A DNA stretch of 64,000 nt from Martelella limonii. Lineage in GTDB: Bacteria > Pseudomonadota > Alphaproteobacteria > Rhizobiales > Rhizobiaceae. Position numbers and translations under genes: made by a program. Below are positions 1-7,992 of the stretch, piece after piece (the stretch's first letter is position 1; each line of letters opens with the position of its first letter). The notes under the pieces were generated by a model that ran no database searches, was not told where the DNA came from, and saw only the letters and a program-made list of their open reading frames with translations. The stretch covers positions 1 to 64,000 of the forward strand of contig NZ_JABUOU010000010.1 of NCBI RefSeq assembly GCF_013344475.1. Reading direction: 5' to 3'.

Positions 1-83
1 CCCATTCCGAACACGGCCGTGAAATACCCCAGCGCCAATGGTACTTTGTCTTAAGACACGGGAGAGTAGGTCGCTGCCAGGTC
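1..83 (+). rRNA. rrf: 5S ribosomal RNA, 3' part (5' end outside window)
   Basis: The first ~83 bases match the 3' two thirds of a bacterial 5S rRNA: the CCCATTCCGAACACGG loop region at the very start and the GGGAGAGTAGGTCGCTGCCAG 3' domain at 61-80. The 5' end lies before the window, so the rest of the rrn operon (23S, 16S) should be immediately to the left. The exact 3' end is approximate (82-84). The initiator tRNA that follows is the usual rhizobial rrn arrangement. Confidence 0.9.
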
Positions 84-136
84 TGCCAAATGCAACACAA
101 TCTTCTCAAATCATGCATCAGCGGCGACTGCCGATC

Positions 137-163
137 AAAAGCCGCCATCAAGGCGGCTTTCTT
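137..163 (+). terminator. hairpin terminator-like sequence after 5S rRNA
   Basis: GCCGCC (141-146), a 5-nt loop and GGCGGC (152-157) are followed by TTTCTT, with an A-run in front. It could attenuate or process the rrn transcript between 5S and the tRNA. The stem is short and the T-run is interrupted, so full termination is uncertain. Confidence 0.45.
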
Positions 164-189
164 CGTTCAGCCATAAAACGTCGCTCAGA

Positions 190-212
190 CATAACGCGGG
201 GTGGAGCAGCCC
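190..212 (+). repeat. partial 5' copy of the initiator tRNA gene and its leader
   Basis: The 23 bases at 190-212 are repeated exactly at 368-390, where they form the 5' end (acceptor strand and D-stem start) of the tRNA-fMet gene plus 4 leader bases. After 212 the copy diverges at once, so this is a truncated duplicate and not a second tRNA. It fits recombination or slippage within the rrn spacer. Confidence 0.8.
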
Positions 213-214
213 CC

Positions 215-302
215 GTCGAACCGCAGAAGGCGAAGCCTTCGAGGACCGACAAAACAAAGATGTCGAACCGCAGAAGGCCTAAGCCTTCGAGGACCGACAA
301 AA
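215..302 (+). repeat. tandem ~40-bp repeats with internal hairpins in the rrn distal spacer
   Basis: Two imperfect copies (215-254 and 262-302) begin GTCGAACCGCAGAAGGC and end GAGGACCGACAAAA. Each contains a self-complementary GAAGGC/GCCTTC stem with a 3-4 nt loop. Copy-to-copy spacing is 47 bp. They lie between the truncated tRNA copy and the real tRNA. No coding or RNA function is apparent. Confidence 0.75.
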
Positions 303-371
303 TACAAAATACCGGGCAACCCAATGGACAATCCGTCCAACGCAGGTCCCCCCCGGTCGCTCAAAGCATAA

Positions 372-448
<77 letters not shown>

Positions 449-462
449 AATCAAAAAATATA

Positions 463-491
463 GCCCCCTGACAAAGTCAGGGGGCTTTTTT
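463..491 (+). terminator. rho-independent terminator of the rrn/tRNA-fMet unit
   Basis: A perfect 10-bp stem GCCCCCTGAC (463-472) / GTCAGGGGGC (476-485) with a 3-nt loop is followed by TTTTTT (486-491). It ends the rrn transcript 14 nt after the tRNA. Confidence 0.92.
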
Positions 492-618
492 GTGCAAGGA
501 ATAGCGGCACATTGCACGAAAACCTATGCTTTGCCCCCTGAAAACTGCAGGGAAGTCGGGGTTCAGCTCAGAAGGGCTCCCTTGTAGCAGCGCGCGAGGT
601 CGTGTACTCCAATTTCGG

Positions 619-624
619 TATAAT
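619..624 (+). promoter_or_regulatory. candidate -10 box (TATAAT) for the rfb operon
   Basis: A consensus TATAAT lies 26 nt upstream of the chosen rfbC start codon. No convincing -35 box is found at 16-18 bp spacing. If real, transcription would start near 631, which excludes the longer reading frame start at 602 and supports the GTG at 650. Confidence 0.35.
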
Positions 625-649
625 TAACGCATCCGACGGAGACCAGCAC

Positions 650-1207
650 GTGGATATTAAAAACCCTGGAATCGAGGGCCTTCTCCTCATCACGCCGAAG
701 CGGTTCGGCGACGAGCGTGGGTTTTTCAGTGAGAGCTGGAGCCGGAAGGCGCTTGCCGGTCACGGCGTCGATATCGATTTCGTGCAGGACAATCATTCGC
801 TGTCGAAGACGGTTGGCACCGTGCGTGGCCTGCATTTCCAGGCGCCGCCGCATGCGCAGGCAAAGCTTGTCCGCTGTGGCCGCGGCCGGCTTTTCGATGT
901 GGCGGTCGATGCCCGCAAGGGATCGCCCACCTTCGGCAAATGGTACGGCGTCGAGCTCTCCTTCGAAAACGGCAAGCAGCTGCTGATCCCGGAAGGGTTC
1001 CTGCATGGCTTCATGACCCTCGAACCGGATACCGAGATCGTCTACAAGTGCTCGGATTATTATGCGCCCGAATGCGATGGCGGCGTGCGTTTCGATGATG
1101 CCGATATCGGCATCGACTGGCCGCTCAAGGATATCGATCCGGTGGTCTCGGCAAAAGACAGGGATGCGCCGTCCTTCGCGGCCTTCTCGAACCCCTTTAC
1201 CTACTGA
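650..1207 (+). CDS. rfbC: dTDP-4-dehydrorhamnose 3,5-epimerase
   Basis: RmlC/RfbC family, cupin fold, third step of dTDP-L-rhamnose synthesis (epimerises C3 and C5 of dTDP-4-keto-6-deoxyglucose) for surface polysaccharide. The 185 residues fit the family. Visible are RFGDERGFF (18-26), the catalytic His62 in RGLHFQ, and PEGFLHGF. The frame is open from 602 (GTG), but GTG at 650 is preferred: GGAG lies 8 nt upstream, the protein then starts in register with family members, and a TATAAT box lies inside the longer version. First gene of rfbC-rfbB-rfbD-rfbA, with a 9-bp gap to rfbB. Confidence 0.93.
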   Translation: MDIKNPGIEGLLLITPKRFGDERGFFSESWSRKALAGHGVDIDFVQDNHSLSKTVGTVRGLHFQAPPHAQAKLVRCGRGRLFDVAVDARKGSPTFGKWYGVELSFENGKQLLIPEGFLHGFMTLEPDTEIVYKCSDYYAPECDGGVRFDDADIGIDWPLKDIDPVVSAKDRDAPSFAAFSNPFTY

Positions 1208-1216
1208 GGATCACAC

Positions 1217-2260
1217 ATGAAACTTCTGGTCACGGGTGGCGCAGGCTTCATTGGTTCGGCCGTCGTTCGTCTTGCGGTTCAGCGCGGTTTCGACGTCGTC
1301 AATGTCGATGCGCTCACCTATGCAGCCTGCCTCGACAACGTCGCAAGCGTAGCAGACAGCCCCCTCTACAGCTTTGAACAGGCCGATATCCGGAACCGCG
1401 CCGCGCTCGATGCGGTGTTCTCAAAGCACCAGCCCGACGCGGTCATGCATCTGGCCGCGGAAAGCCATGTCGACCGCTCGATCGACGGGCCGGGTGATTT
1501 CATCGAGACCAATATCAACGGCACCTACAACATGCTGGAGGCTGCGCGCGCCTACTGGGTCGCCCGCGGCCGGCCGGAGAGCTTCCGCTTCCACCATATC
1601 TCGACGGACGAGGTGTTCGGCTCGCTCGGGCCGGAGGGGATGTTCACCGAGGACACGCCCTACGATCCGCGTTCGCCCTATTCCTCGTCCAAGGCTGCCT
1701 CGGACCATCTGGTGCGCGCCTGGCACGAGACCTACGGCCTGCCGGTTCTGGTCACCAATTGCTCGAACAATTACGGGCCCTATCATTTCCCGGAAAAGCT
1801 CATTCCGGTGGTGATCCTGAACGCGCTCGCGGGCAAGGCCATCCCGGTCTATGGCAAGGGCGAGAATATTCGGGACTGGCTTTATGTCGAAGACCATGCC
1901 GAAGCGCTCCTGACCGTCATTACAAAGGGCGAGGTCGGCCGCAGCTACAATGTCGGCGGCGAAAACGAGCGCACCAATCTGGAGCTGGTGAAGACCATCT
2001 GCGCGATCCTCGACGAGAAGCGCCCGCGCGAAAGCGGCAGCTATGGCGACCTCATCACCTTCGTCACCGATCGGCCCGGCCATGACCTGCGCTATGCGAT
2101 CGATCCGTCGCGCATCAGCGCGGAGCTTGGCTGGCGGCCTTCCGTGAGCGTCGAGGAGGGGCTTGCCAAGACCGTGCAGTGGTATCTCGACAATGAGGCC
2201 TGGTGGCAGGCGCTGCAGAACCGCAAGGGCGTCGGCGAGCGGCTTGGGGTGAAGGCATGA
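1217..2260 (+). CDS. rfbB: dTDP-glucose 4,6-dehydratase
   Basis: Second step of dTDP-L-rhamnose synthesis, NAD-dependent removal of water from dTDP-glucose. The 347 residues are typical. It is an extended SDR: the NAD-binding GGAGFIGS spans residues 7-14, the catalytic Thr-Asp-Glu triad is at 130-132 (STDEVFG), and Tyr155-x3-Lys159 lies in YSSSK. GAGG precedes the ATG. Its stop overlaps the next start (ATGA at 2257-2260), so rfbD is translationally coupled. Confidence 0.96.
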   Translation: MKLLVTGGAGFIGSAVVRLAVQRGFDVVNVDALTYAACLDNVASVADSPLYSFEQADIRNRAALDAVFSKHQPDAVMHLAAESHVDRSIDGPGDFIETNINGTYNMLEAARAYWVARGRPESFRFHHISTDEVFGSLGPEGMFTEDTPYDPRSPYSSSKAASDHLVRAWHETYGLPVLVTNCSNNYGPYHFPEKLIPVVILNALAGKAIPVYGKGENIRDWLYVEDHAEALLTVITKGEVGRSYNVGGENERTNLELVKTICAILDEKRPRESGSYGDLITFVTDRPGHDLRYAIDPSRISAELGWRPSVSVEEGLAKTVQWYLDNEAWWQALQNRKGVGERLGVKA

Positions 2261-3105
2261 TCCTGGTTTTCGGCCGTTCCGGCCAGGTGGCGACGGAGCT
2301 TCAACGGATATTGCCCGACGCGGTCTTCCTGTCGCGCGAAGAGGTGGATCTTTCCGATCCGCAAGCCTGCGCATCAGCCATTGCCGTGCACGCGCCCGAT
2401 GCCGTCATCAATGCGGCCGCATATACGGCGGTCGACAAGGCGGAGAGTGACGAGGAGGCGGCGTTCAGGGTCAACGCCGCCGCGCCAGGTGCGATCGCGC
2501 AAGCTGCGGCAGAGCGCGGCGTGCCGTTTGTGCATATCTCTACCGATTACGTGTTTTCCGGCGATGGCGAAACGCCGTTCTCGCCGGGCGATGACACCGC
2601 TCCGCTGGGTGCCTACGGCCGCACCAAGCTCGAAGGCGAGAAGCGTGTGGCGGGCGCCGGCGGCGCCTATGCCATTCTCAGGACAAGCTGGGTGTTTTCC
2701 GCCCATGGCGGAAACTTCGTCAAGACCATGTTGCGGCTTTCCGAAAGCCGGGACAGCCTCAATGTCGTTGCCGATCAGATCGGCGGACCGACATCGGCGC
2801 GCGCCATTGCGCTTGCCTGTTATGTGATTTCAGGCCAGCTACGGGCTCATCCGGAAAAATCGGGCATTTATCATTTCTCCGGCGGGCCGGACACGAGCTG
2901 GGCGGATTTTGCCCGCACGATCTTCGATCTTGCCGGGAAGTCGGTCAGGGTCGAGGATATACCGACGTCCGCCTATCCGACACCGGCATCGCGACCGCTG
3001 AATTCGCGGCTCGACTGTTCATCGCTTGCCAATTTCGGTCTCGCGCGACCGGACTGGCGGGCAGATCTACTGGACGTATTGAAGGAATTGGGGGCGCAAT
3101 CGTGA
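2257..3105 (+). CDS. rfbD: dTDP-4-dehydrorhamnose reductase
   Basis: Final step: NAD(P)H reduction of the 4-keto group to dTDP-L-rhamnose. The 282 residues match the family. Motifs: GRSGQVA (6-12) for the dinucleotide, STDYVF (95-100), and Tyr120-x3-Lys124 in YGRTK. The start is the ATG in the ATGA overlap with rfbB; the upstream extension would lie wholly inside rfbB. Its stop overlaps the GTG of rfbA (GTGA at 3102-3105). Confidence 0.95.
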   Translation: MILVFGRSGQVATELQRILPDAVFLSREEVDLSDPQACASAIAVHAPDAVINAAAYTAVDKAESDEEAAFRVNAAAPGAIAQAAAERGVPFVHISTDYVFSGDGETPFSPGDDTAPLGAYGRTKLEGEKRVAGAGGAYAILRTSWVFSAHGGNFVKTMLRLSESRDSLNVVADQIGGPTSARAIALACYVISGQLRAHPEKSGIYHFSGGPDTSWADFARTIFDLAGKSVRVEDIPTSAYPTPASRPLNSRLDCSSLANFGLARPDWRADLLDVLKELGAQS

Positions 3106-3995
3106 AGGCACGCAAGGGTATCATTCTGGCCGGCGGCTCCGGCACGCGGCTTTATCCGCTGACGATGGCGATCTCCAAGCAGCTGATGCCGATCTATGAC
3201 AAGCCGATGATCTATTATCCGCTTTCGGTGCTGATGCTGACGGGGATCCGCGAAATCGCGATCATCACCACGCCGACCGATCAGGATCAGTTCAAGCGGC
3301 TTCTGGGCGATGGCAGCCAGTGGGGGATCGAACTCACCTTCATCACCCAGCCTTCGCCGGATGGGCTGGCCCAGGCCTATATTCTCGCAGAGGATTTCCT
3401 CGACGGGGCGCCGTCCGCGATGACCCTCGGCGACAACATCTTCTTCGGCCATGGCCTGCCGGAACTGCTGGCGGCCGCCGACGCGAAGACAAAGGGAGGC
3501 ACCGTGTTCGGCTATCATGTTGCTGACCCGGAGCGCTACGGGGTTGTGGCGTTCGACAAGGATGGCAAGGCCAAGCAGATCATCGAAAAGCCCGAGGTTC
3601 CGCCGTCGCACTACGCTGTCACAGGTCTCTATTTTCTCGACAGCGAGGCGCCGCAGCGCGCGCGCGCGGTCAAACCATCGCATCGCGGCGAGCTTGAAAT
3701 CGTGACCCTACTTGAAACCTATCTCGACGAAGGCAAGCTTGCGGTGGAGCGGATGGGGCGCGGTTATGCCTGGCTCGACACCGGAACCCATTCAAGCCTG
3801 CTCGACGCCGGCAATTTCGTGCGGACGTTGTCTGTCCGGCAAGGGATGCAGTCTGGTTGTCCGGAGGAGATCGCCTATCGTAGCGGCTGGATCGATGCTG
3901 CGATGCTGCGCCGGCATGCCGAAACCTTCCGGAAGACGGATTACGGCAGGTACCTCTCCGAACTTCTGGTCTCCACGCCCGAACACCCGGCTTAA
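3102..3995 (+). CDS. rfbA: glucose-1-phosphate thymidylyltransferase
   Basis: Makes dTDP-glucose from glucose-1-phosphate and dTTP, the first step of the pathway, although it is the last gene here. It has 297 residues. The nucleotidyltransferase signature GGSGTRLYPLT is at 11-21, with DKPMIYYPLSVLM, the metal-binding LGDNIFFG region and EKPEVPPS further on. It starts with GTG overlapping the rfbD stop. A strong terminator follows after 35 bp, closing the operon. All four rml enzymes are present and intact. Confidence 0.96.
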   Translation: MKARKGIILAGGSGTRLYPLTMAISKQLMPIYDKPMIYYPLSVLMLTGIREIAIITTPTDQDQFKRLLGDGSQWGIELTFITQPSPDGLAQAYILAEDFLDGAPSAMTLGDNIFFGHGLPELLAAADAKTKGGTVFGYHVADPERYGVVAFDKDGKAKQIIEKPEVPPSHYAVTGLYFLDSEAPQRARAVKPSHRGELEIVTLLETYLDEGKLAVERMGRGYAWLDTGTHSSLLDAGNFVRTLSVRQGMQSGCPEEIAYRSGWIDAAMLRRHAETFRKTDYGRYLSELLVSTPEHPA

Positions 3996-4032
3996 ACCCG
4001 ACCCTGACCGGTCCCGCTCAATATCAGACTAA

Positions 4033-4056
4033 AAACCCGGGCATTGCCCGGGTTTT
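4033..4056 (+). terminator. rho-independent terminator of rfbCBDA
   Basis: AACCCGGGCA, short loop, TGCCCGGGTT, then TTG, with an A-run on the 5' side. It lies between rfbA and the convergent PfpI gene and can serve both strands. Confidence 0.85.
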
Positions 4057-4109
4057 GCGTCAAGCGCTCACGCTTGCGCTTGTTCAGGAGCTCTGATCAT
4101 GCGTCCAGA

Positions 4110-4670
4110 TCAGGCAGCCTTGCGCGGATGGCGGCCCTCCTCGACTTCCTCGACGATCTTGTCGACGAAGGCCGGCAGATCGTTGGGGTTGCGCGAGGTG
4201 ATGATGCCATTGTCGGTGACGACTTCCTGATCGACCCATTTAGCGCCGGCATTCTTCATGTCGGTGCTGATCGAAGGATAGGACGTCGCCTCGCGCCCCT
4301 TCAGAACGTCGGCTTCGACAAGCATCCACGGACCGTGGCAGATGGCTGCAACGATGCGGCCCGAGCTCACGAATTCCTTGACGATCGAGACAGCCTTCTT
4401 GTTGGTGCGCAGAATGTCCGGGTTGATCTGGCCGCCCGGAAGCACGATCGCATCGTAATCGGATACGGTCACGTCATCGACGGAAAGCTCCGCTTCGACG
4501 CTGTCACCCCAGTCCTTGTCGTCCCAGCTCTTGATCGGGCCCTTTTCGATCGAAGCGATCGTGACGGCCGCACCCTTTTCCTTGAGCTTGTCGAGCGGCA
4601 CGCGCAGTTCGGAACGTTCGTAGCCATTGGTGGCGAGAATCAGAATCTTGGATTGAGCGATACCTGGCAT
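4110..4670 (-). CDS. DJ-1/PfpI family protein (general stress protein 18-like)
   Basis: A 186-residue member of the class I glutamine-amidotransferase-like DJ-1/PfpI superfamily (YhbO/PfpI branch), often annotated as intracellular protease and more recently as deglycase or stress chaperone. The nucleophile elbow AICHGPW places Cys111 next to His112, and the conserved Glu18 is in GYERSE. The start has GGAGGA on the minus strand. It is monocistronic, convergent with rfbA. The exact biochemical activity cannot be told from sequence. Confidence 0.9.
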   Translation of the reverse strand: MPGIAQSKILILATNGYERSELRVPLDKLKEKGAAVTIASIEKGPIKSWDDKDWGDSVEAELSVDDVTVSDYDAIVLPGGQINPDILRTNKKAVSIVKEFVSSGRIVAAICHGPWMLVEADVLKGREATSYPSISTDMKNAGAKWVDQEVVTDNGIITSRNPNDLPAFVDKIVEEVEEGRHPRKAA

Positions 4671-5349
4671 GGTGTCCTCCTGTTCAATCTGTTTCGGCGG
4701 CGCGAGAAGCGCGCCGCCATTCCCCCGAATAACGCTCGGCCGGGATCAGCGTTCCCAAAAAAACGAACGATAGGAGCTGGCGCGCTAACGCGGGCTTTTC
4801 CTCTCGCGAAACCAGGCGACGGTCATCCTTTCCGTTTTGACCGGGGTCAGCGGTAGAGATCACGCAGCCCATTTTAGGTCTCAGAGCGGGTAAGATACCG
4901 CCAATGCAATGCTGGACTTTCGTGATTGTCAAAAGACACGCGGTAGTGATTTCCTGCATCTCCGTCTGTCAGCACAGGGCGCAAACCCACGTCTTCTGCA
5001 CCATCATAAGCCCAAGCAACAGATCGGCGATGCTGCCGTTGTAGCCGCTGCGATGAGGCTCATCCCGATAAAAATTCTGGCTGACGCCAAACGCCTTGCA
5101 TCAAAGCGCGATTTGCAGACTGGTCGCAGCGTTAGTGCTCTGACAGAACGATGAGCAAGCCATTGAACGATCTAGGGTCGTCGATGTCATTCCGCGACAA
5201 GACTTCATCCGAGCCTCGGCTCTCAAGCGCAAGCCTATGCATTATCGGTTCCGCGCGGAGGCCAGACCAACGCCGGCAAGGCAACCATCCCCAAGTGGCT
5301 GATATATCACGGATCTCCCACCAGAACGCGTTATTTTCCTGCTCGCCTC
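4671..5349 (+). other. ~680 bp without a supported gene
   Basis: Reading frames here are short, contradictory between strands, and show no domain I recognise. Base composition drops below that of the neighbours and stop codons are frequent. The stretch looks like intergenic DNA, possibly with remains of a lost gene. The last ~50 bp lead into the promoter and operators of the ABC transporter operon. Confidence 0.5.
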
Positions 5350-5378
5350 TTGACGGATAAGAAGAATTGCCGTGTTAT
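5350..5378 (+). promoter_or_regulatory. sigma-70-type promoter of the CUT2 ABC transporter operon
   Basis: TTGACG (5350-5355), exactly 17 bp, TGTTAT (5373-5378). The -10 matches 4 of 6 consensus bases. The two operator palindromes begin at the last base of the -10 box and cover the likely transcription start, the expected geometry for repression. Confidence 0.6.
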
Positions 5379-5403
5379 GAGAACGTTCTCAGAGAACGTT
5401 CTC
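5378..5403 (+). promoter_or_regulatory. two adjacent LacI-type operators
   Basis: Two copies of the palindrome GAGAACGTTCTC lie side by side at 5379-5390 and 5392-5403, 13 bp centre to centre. The central CG dinucleotide with A/T-rich flanks is typical of LacI/GalR-family operators. A LacI-family gene sits at 10406 in the same locus, so it is the natural candidate repressor (inference). Confidence 0.75.
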
Positions 5404-5431
5404 ACTAAAGTTTTCTGGGCGGGAGGAGACT

Positions 5432-6976
5432 GTGCAGATTTCGAATATACAAACGGCGCCTGCAAGGGCGCTGGTGGCTGAGTCTGTCCGCAAGGCATAT
5501 GGCGCAACGGTTGCGCTGGAGCATGCGGACATTGCGCTCGAGGGCGGTGAAGTTCATGCCGTGCTCGGCGAGAACGGTGCAGGCAAGTCGACGCTGGTGC
5601 GGATTCTCACCGGTGCGGTCGCGCCGGACGCGGGCACCATCCATGTCCACGGAAAGCCCTGCCGGGCGCAATCCATCGAGGATGCGCGGATGCAGGGCAT
5701 CGCGACCGCCTTTCAGGAACTGAGCCTCGTTCCGAACCTGACCGTGGCACAGAACCTTCTGCTGCCGCATCTCAGCCGTGGCTTTGCCGGCATGGTCTCG
5801 GGTCGCCGCAATGTCGAGCGTGCCGCCCAGATCCTCGCCGAGCACGGGCTCGGCCGGCTCGATCCTCGCGTCGACGTCTCCACCTTGCCGCTCGCTGACC
5901 GCCAACGGCTGGAGATCGTGCGGGCGCTCAGCTACGCCGGCAGCGTGCTCATCCTTGACGAGCCGACCGCATCGCTTGCGGAGACGGACTGGCTCTTCGA
6001 GCAGATCGATCGGGCGACCGGGCGGAATGTGGCTGTGCTCTATATCTCCCATCGCCTTTCCGAAGTGCGCGAGATTTGCCGCTCGGCGACGGTGCTGCGC
6101 AACGGCGCGACGATCGCAAGCGTCAGCCTGGCAGAGGCGACCGATGGCGACATCTTCGAATTGATGGTCGGCAAGAAAGTGCGCGACGGCATCACCGGCG
6201 AGGGGCGGACGCCCACCGCCGGCGCTACAAGGCTGAAGGTGCGCAATCTCTCCGGCGGCGCGGTGAAGAAGGTCAGTTTCGAGCTGAATGCCGGTGAAGT
6301 GGTCGGCATTGCCGCGCTGGAAGGGCAGGGGCAGCGGGATGTCTTCCGCATGCTCGCCGGGCTGGAACAGGTCGCGGAAGGTTCGGTCGAACTCGACGGC
6401 AAACCCTACACCGCGCGCTCGCCGCGCGCCGCGCTGAAGGCCGGAAGCGGCGTCGCCTATCTTCCGGAGGAGCGCAAGACGGAGGGCATTCTTTCTGGCA
6501 TGACGGCGGCATCCAACGTCGCCTTGCCGATCCTCGGCACCGTCGGCTTCCCGGCTTTCGTCAACGACCGCGTCGAGTTCGGGATGGCGAAGGCGGCCGG
6601 CGAACGCGTCGACATGGCGCCGCGCTATCTCGGTTTTGCAATCGGCGACCTGTCCGGCGGCAATCAGCAAAAGGCGCTCATCGCACGGGTGCTTGCCACC
6701 GGCGCGCGCACGCTCCTGCTCTTCGATCCGACGCGCGGGGTGGATGTCGGCACCAAAGCCTCGATCTATGCCGCGATCCGCGCCTTTACCGACGAAGGAG
6801 GCTCCGTGCTCTTCTATTCCTCGGAACTTCCCGAACTCGTTCAACTCGTTGACCGGTGCATGGTGCTCTACGGCGGAGAAATCGCAAAGACCTATTCGCG
6901 CCAAGAGATCGACGAGCGGCGTCTGGTGGCCGCGATGACGGGGCATGTCGATGCCCTGGAAGGGGCTGCCTCATGA
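5432..6976 (+). CDS. CUT2-family sugar ABC transporter, ATP-binding protein (RbsA/XylG-like)
   Basis: A 514-residue protein with two ABC domains in tandem, the mark of CUT2 importers for sugars and polyols. The first domain has Walker A GENGAGKST (46-54) and Walker B LILDEPT, but its signature is degenerate (LADRQ). The second has a degraded P-loop (EGQGQRD) but an intact LSGGNQQ signature and LLLFDPTRGVD, the usual asymmetric RbsA pattern. It starts at GTG with GGGAGGAG 5 nt upstream. It overlaps the first permease by 4 bp (ATGA). Substrate unknown. Confidence 0.93.
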   Translation: MQISNIQTAPARALVAESVRKAYGATVALEHADIALEGGEVHAVLGENGAGKSTLVRILTGAVAPDAGTIHVHGKPCRAQSIEDARMQGIATAFQELSLVPNLTVAQNLLLPHLSRGFAGMVSGRRNVERAAQILAEHGLGRLDPRVDVSTLPLADRQRLEIVRALSYAGSVLILDEPTASLAETDWLFEQIDRATGRNVAVLYISHRLSEVREICRSATVLRNGATIASVSLAEATDGDIFELMVGKKVRDGITGEGRTPTAGATRLKVRNLSGGAVKKVSFELNAGEVVGIAALEGQGQRDVFRMLAGLEQVAEGSVELDGKPYTARSPRAALKAGSGVAYLPEERKTEGILSGMTAASNVALPILGTVGFPAFVNDRVEFGMAKAAGERVDMAPRYLGFAIGDLSGGNQQKALIARVLATGARTLLLFDPTRGVDVGTKASIYAAIRAFTDEGGSVLFYSSELPELVQLVDRCMVLYGGEIAKTYSRQEIDERRLVAAMTGHVDALEGAAS

Positions 6977-7992
6977 CCGGACTGAACCAGATCGCCACAC
7001 GAACCGAGGTCGATCCGCCTCAGGGACGGCTTGCCGGACAGATGTTCGCGCGTCTGCTCCAGGGCGGCCTCATCATCGTCATTCTCTATTTCGCGCTCTA
7101 CGCGCTCTATTTCTACCTGCAGCCGCGGGCATTGTCGTCATCATCGATCGCGGCGCTGATGAACAACACCGTGCCTCTGGCATTGGCAGCGGCCGGACAA
7201 ACCTTCGTCATCATCAGCCGCGGGTTCGATCTGTCGGTCGCCGGCGTCATCTCGGTCTGCAACGTGGTCATGGCGGTCTATCCGCTCGATGGTCCCGGCG
7301 GCGCCGTGATGTCGATCCTCATTTGCGTGGCAATCGGCGGTTCTGTCGGCGCGATCAACGGGTTCCTCGTCGCCTATCTCCGGCTTCAGTCCATCGCCGC
7401 AACCCTTGCGACCATGATCATCTGCCAGGGGGTGGCGCTCGTCATTCTCAACGCGCCGGGCGGACGCGTCGCCGACTGGCTGTCCTACGAACTCACGGAC
7501 CGCCTGTTCAAGACGATCCCGATCTCCGGGCTCTTCGTGCTCGCCGTGGTTCTCGCCTGGCTCTACATCCGGCGGACATCGTTCGGCATTTCAATCTACG
7601 CGATCGGCGCAGACGAGCATGCGTCGGGCCTGTCGGGCATCAACGTCAGGAAGGTGCGCTTCTTCACCTTCGTCAGCGCGGGCGTTTTATACGGGCTGGC
7701 CGGCTTCATGCTCTCGGCCCAAACCGCCACCGGCAATCCGACCTCCGGCACCCCCTTGCTGCTTCTCTCCTTCGCCGCCGTGGCGCTGGGCGGCACCTCC
7801 CTGTCGGGCGGCAAGGGCAGTCTCTTTGGCTCGGTGATGGGCGCCGCCACGCTGATGCTCCTCCAGAAGGTGCTGTTTTCGAGCGGTGTCTCGTCCTTTT
7901 ACACCGGCGTTTTCCAGGGCTCGGTGCTCGTGATCGCCGTCGTCTTCAGCGGACTGATCGAAAAACTGGGTGAAAGGGCCGCAAAGCTATGA
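6973..7992 (+). CDS. CUT2-family ABC transporter permease 1
   Basis: A 339-residue polytopic inner-membrane protein of the RbsC/BPD_transp_2 family. It carries the family hallmark SRGFDLSVAGVISVC after the second hydrophobic segment and GGTSLSGGKGSLFG near the end. The start is the ATG in the ATGA overlap with the ATPase gene; its stop overlaps permease 2 in the same way. Two different permeases suggest a heterodimeric channel, whereas RbsC acts as a homodimer. Confidence 0.92.
   Translation: MTGLNQIATRTEVDPPQGRLAGQMFARLLQGGLIIVILYFALYALYFYLQPRALSSSSIAALMNNTVPLALAAAGQTFVIISRGFDLSVAGVISVCNVVMAVYPLDGPGGAVMSILICVAIGGSVGAINGFLVAYLRLQSIAATLATMIICQGVALVILNAPGGRVADWLSYELTDRLFKTIPISGLFVLAVVLAWLYIRRTSFGISIYAIGADEHASGLSGINVRKVRFFTFVSAGVLYGLAGFMLSAQTATGNPTSGTPLLLLSFAAVALGGTSLSGGKGSLFGSVMGAATLMLLQKVLFSSGVSSFYTGVFQGSVLVIAVVFSGLIEKLGERAAKL

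Noticed and set aside
190-212. A second tRNA-fMet gene
   Set aside because: Only the first 19 bases of the tRNA are present; no anticodon or T-arm follows.
602-649. Longer rfbC starting at GTG 602
   Set aside because: It would place a consensus TATAAT box inside the gene, has no ribosome-binding site, and adds 16 residues not in register with RfbC proteins.
4684-5360. Possible small genes in the gap (minus 4684-4959, plus 4909-5154, plus 5151-5360)
   Set aside because: No ribosome-binding sites of note, no recognisable domains, mutually overlapping frames, poor codon use.
5405-6946. 513-aa open frame antisense to the ABC ATPase
   Set aside because: A shadow of a high-GC gene; composition is Arg/His/Gly-rich and the plus-strand gene has all expected motifs.
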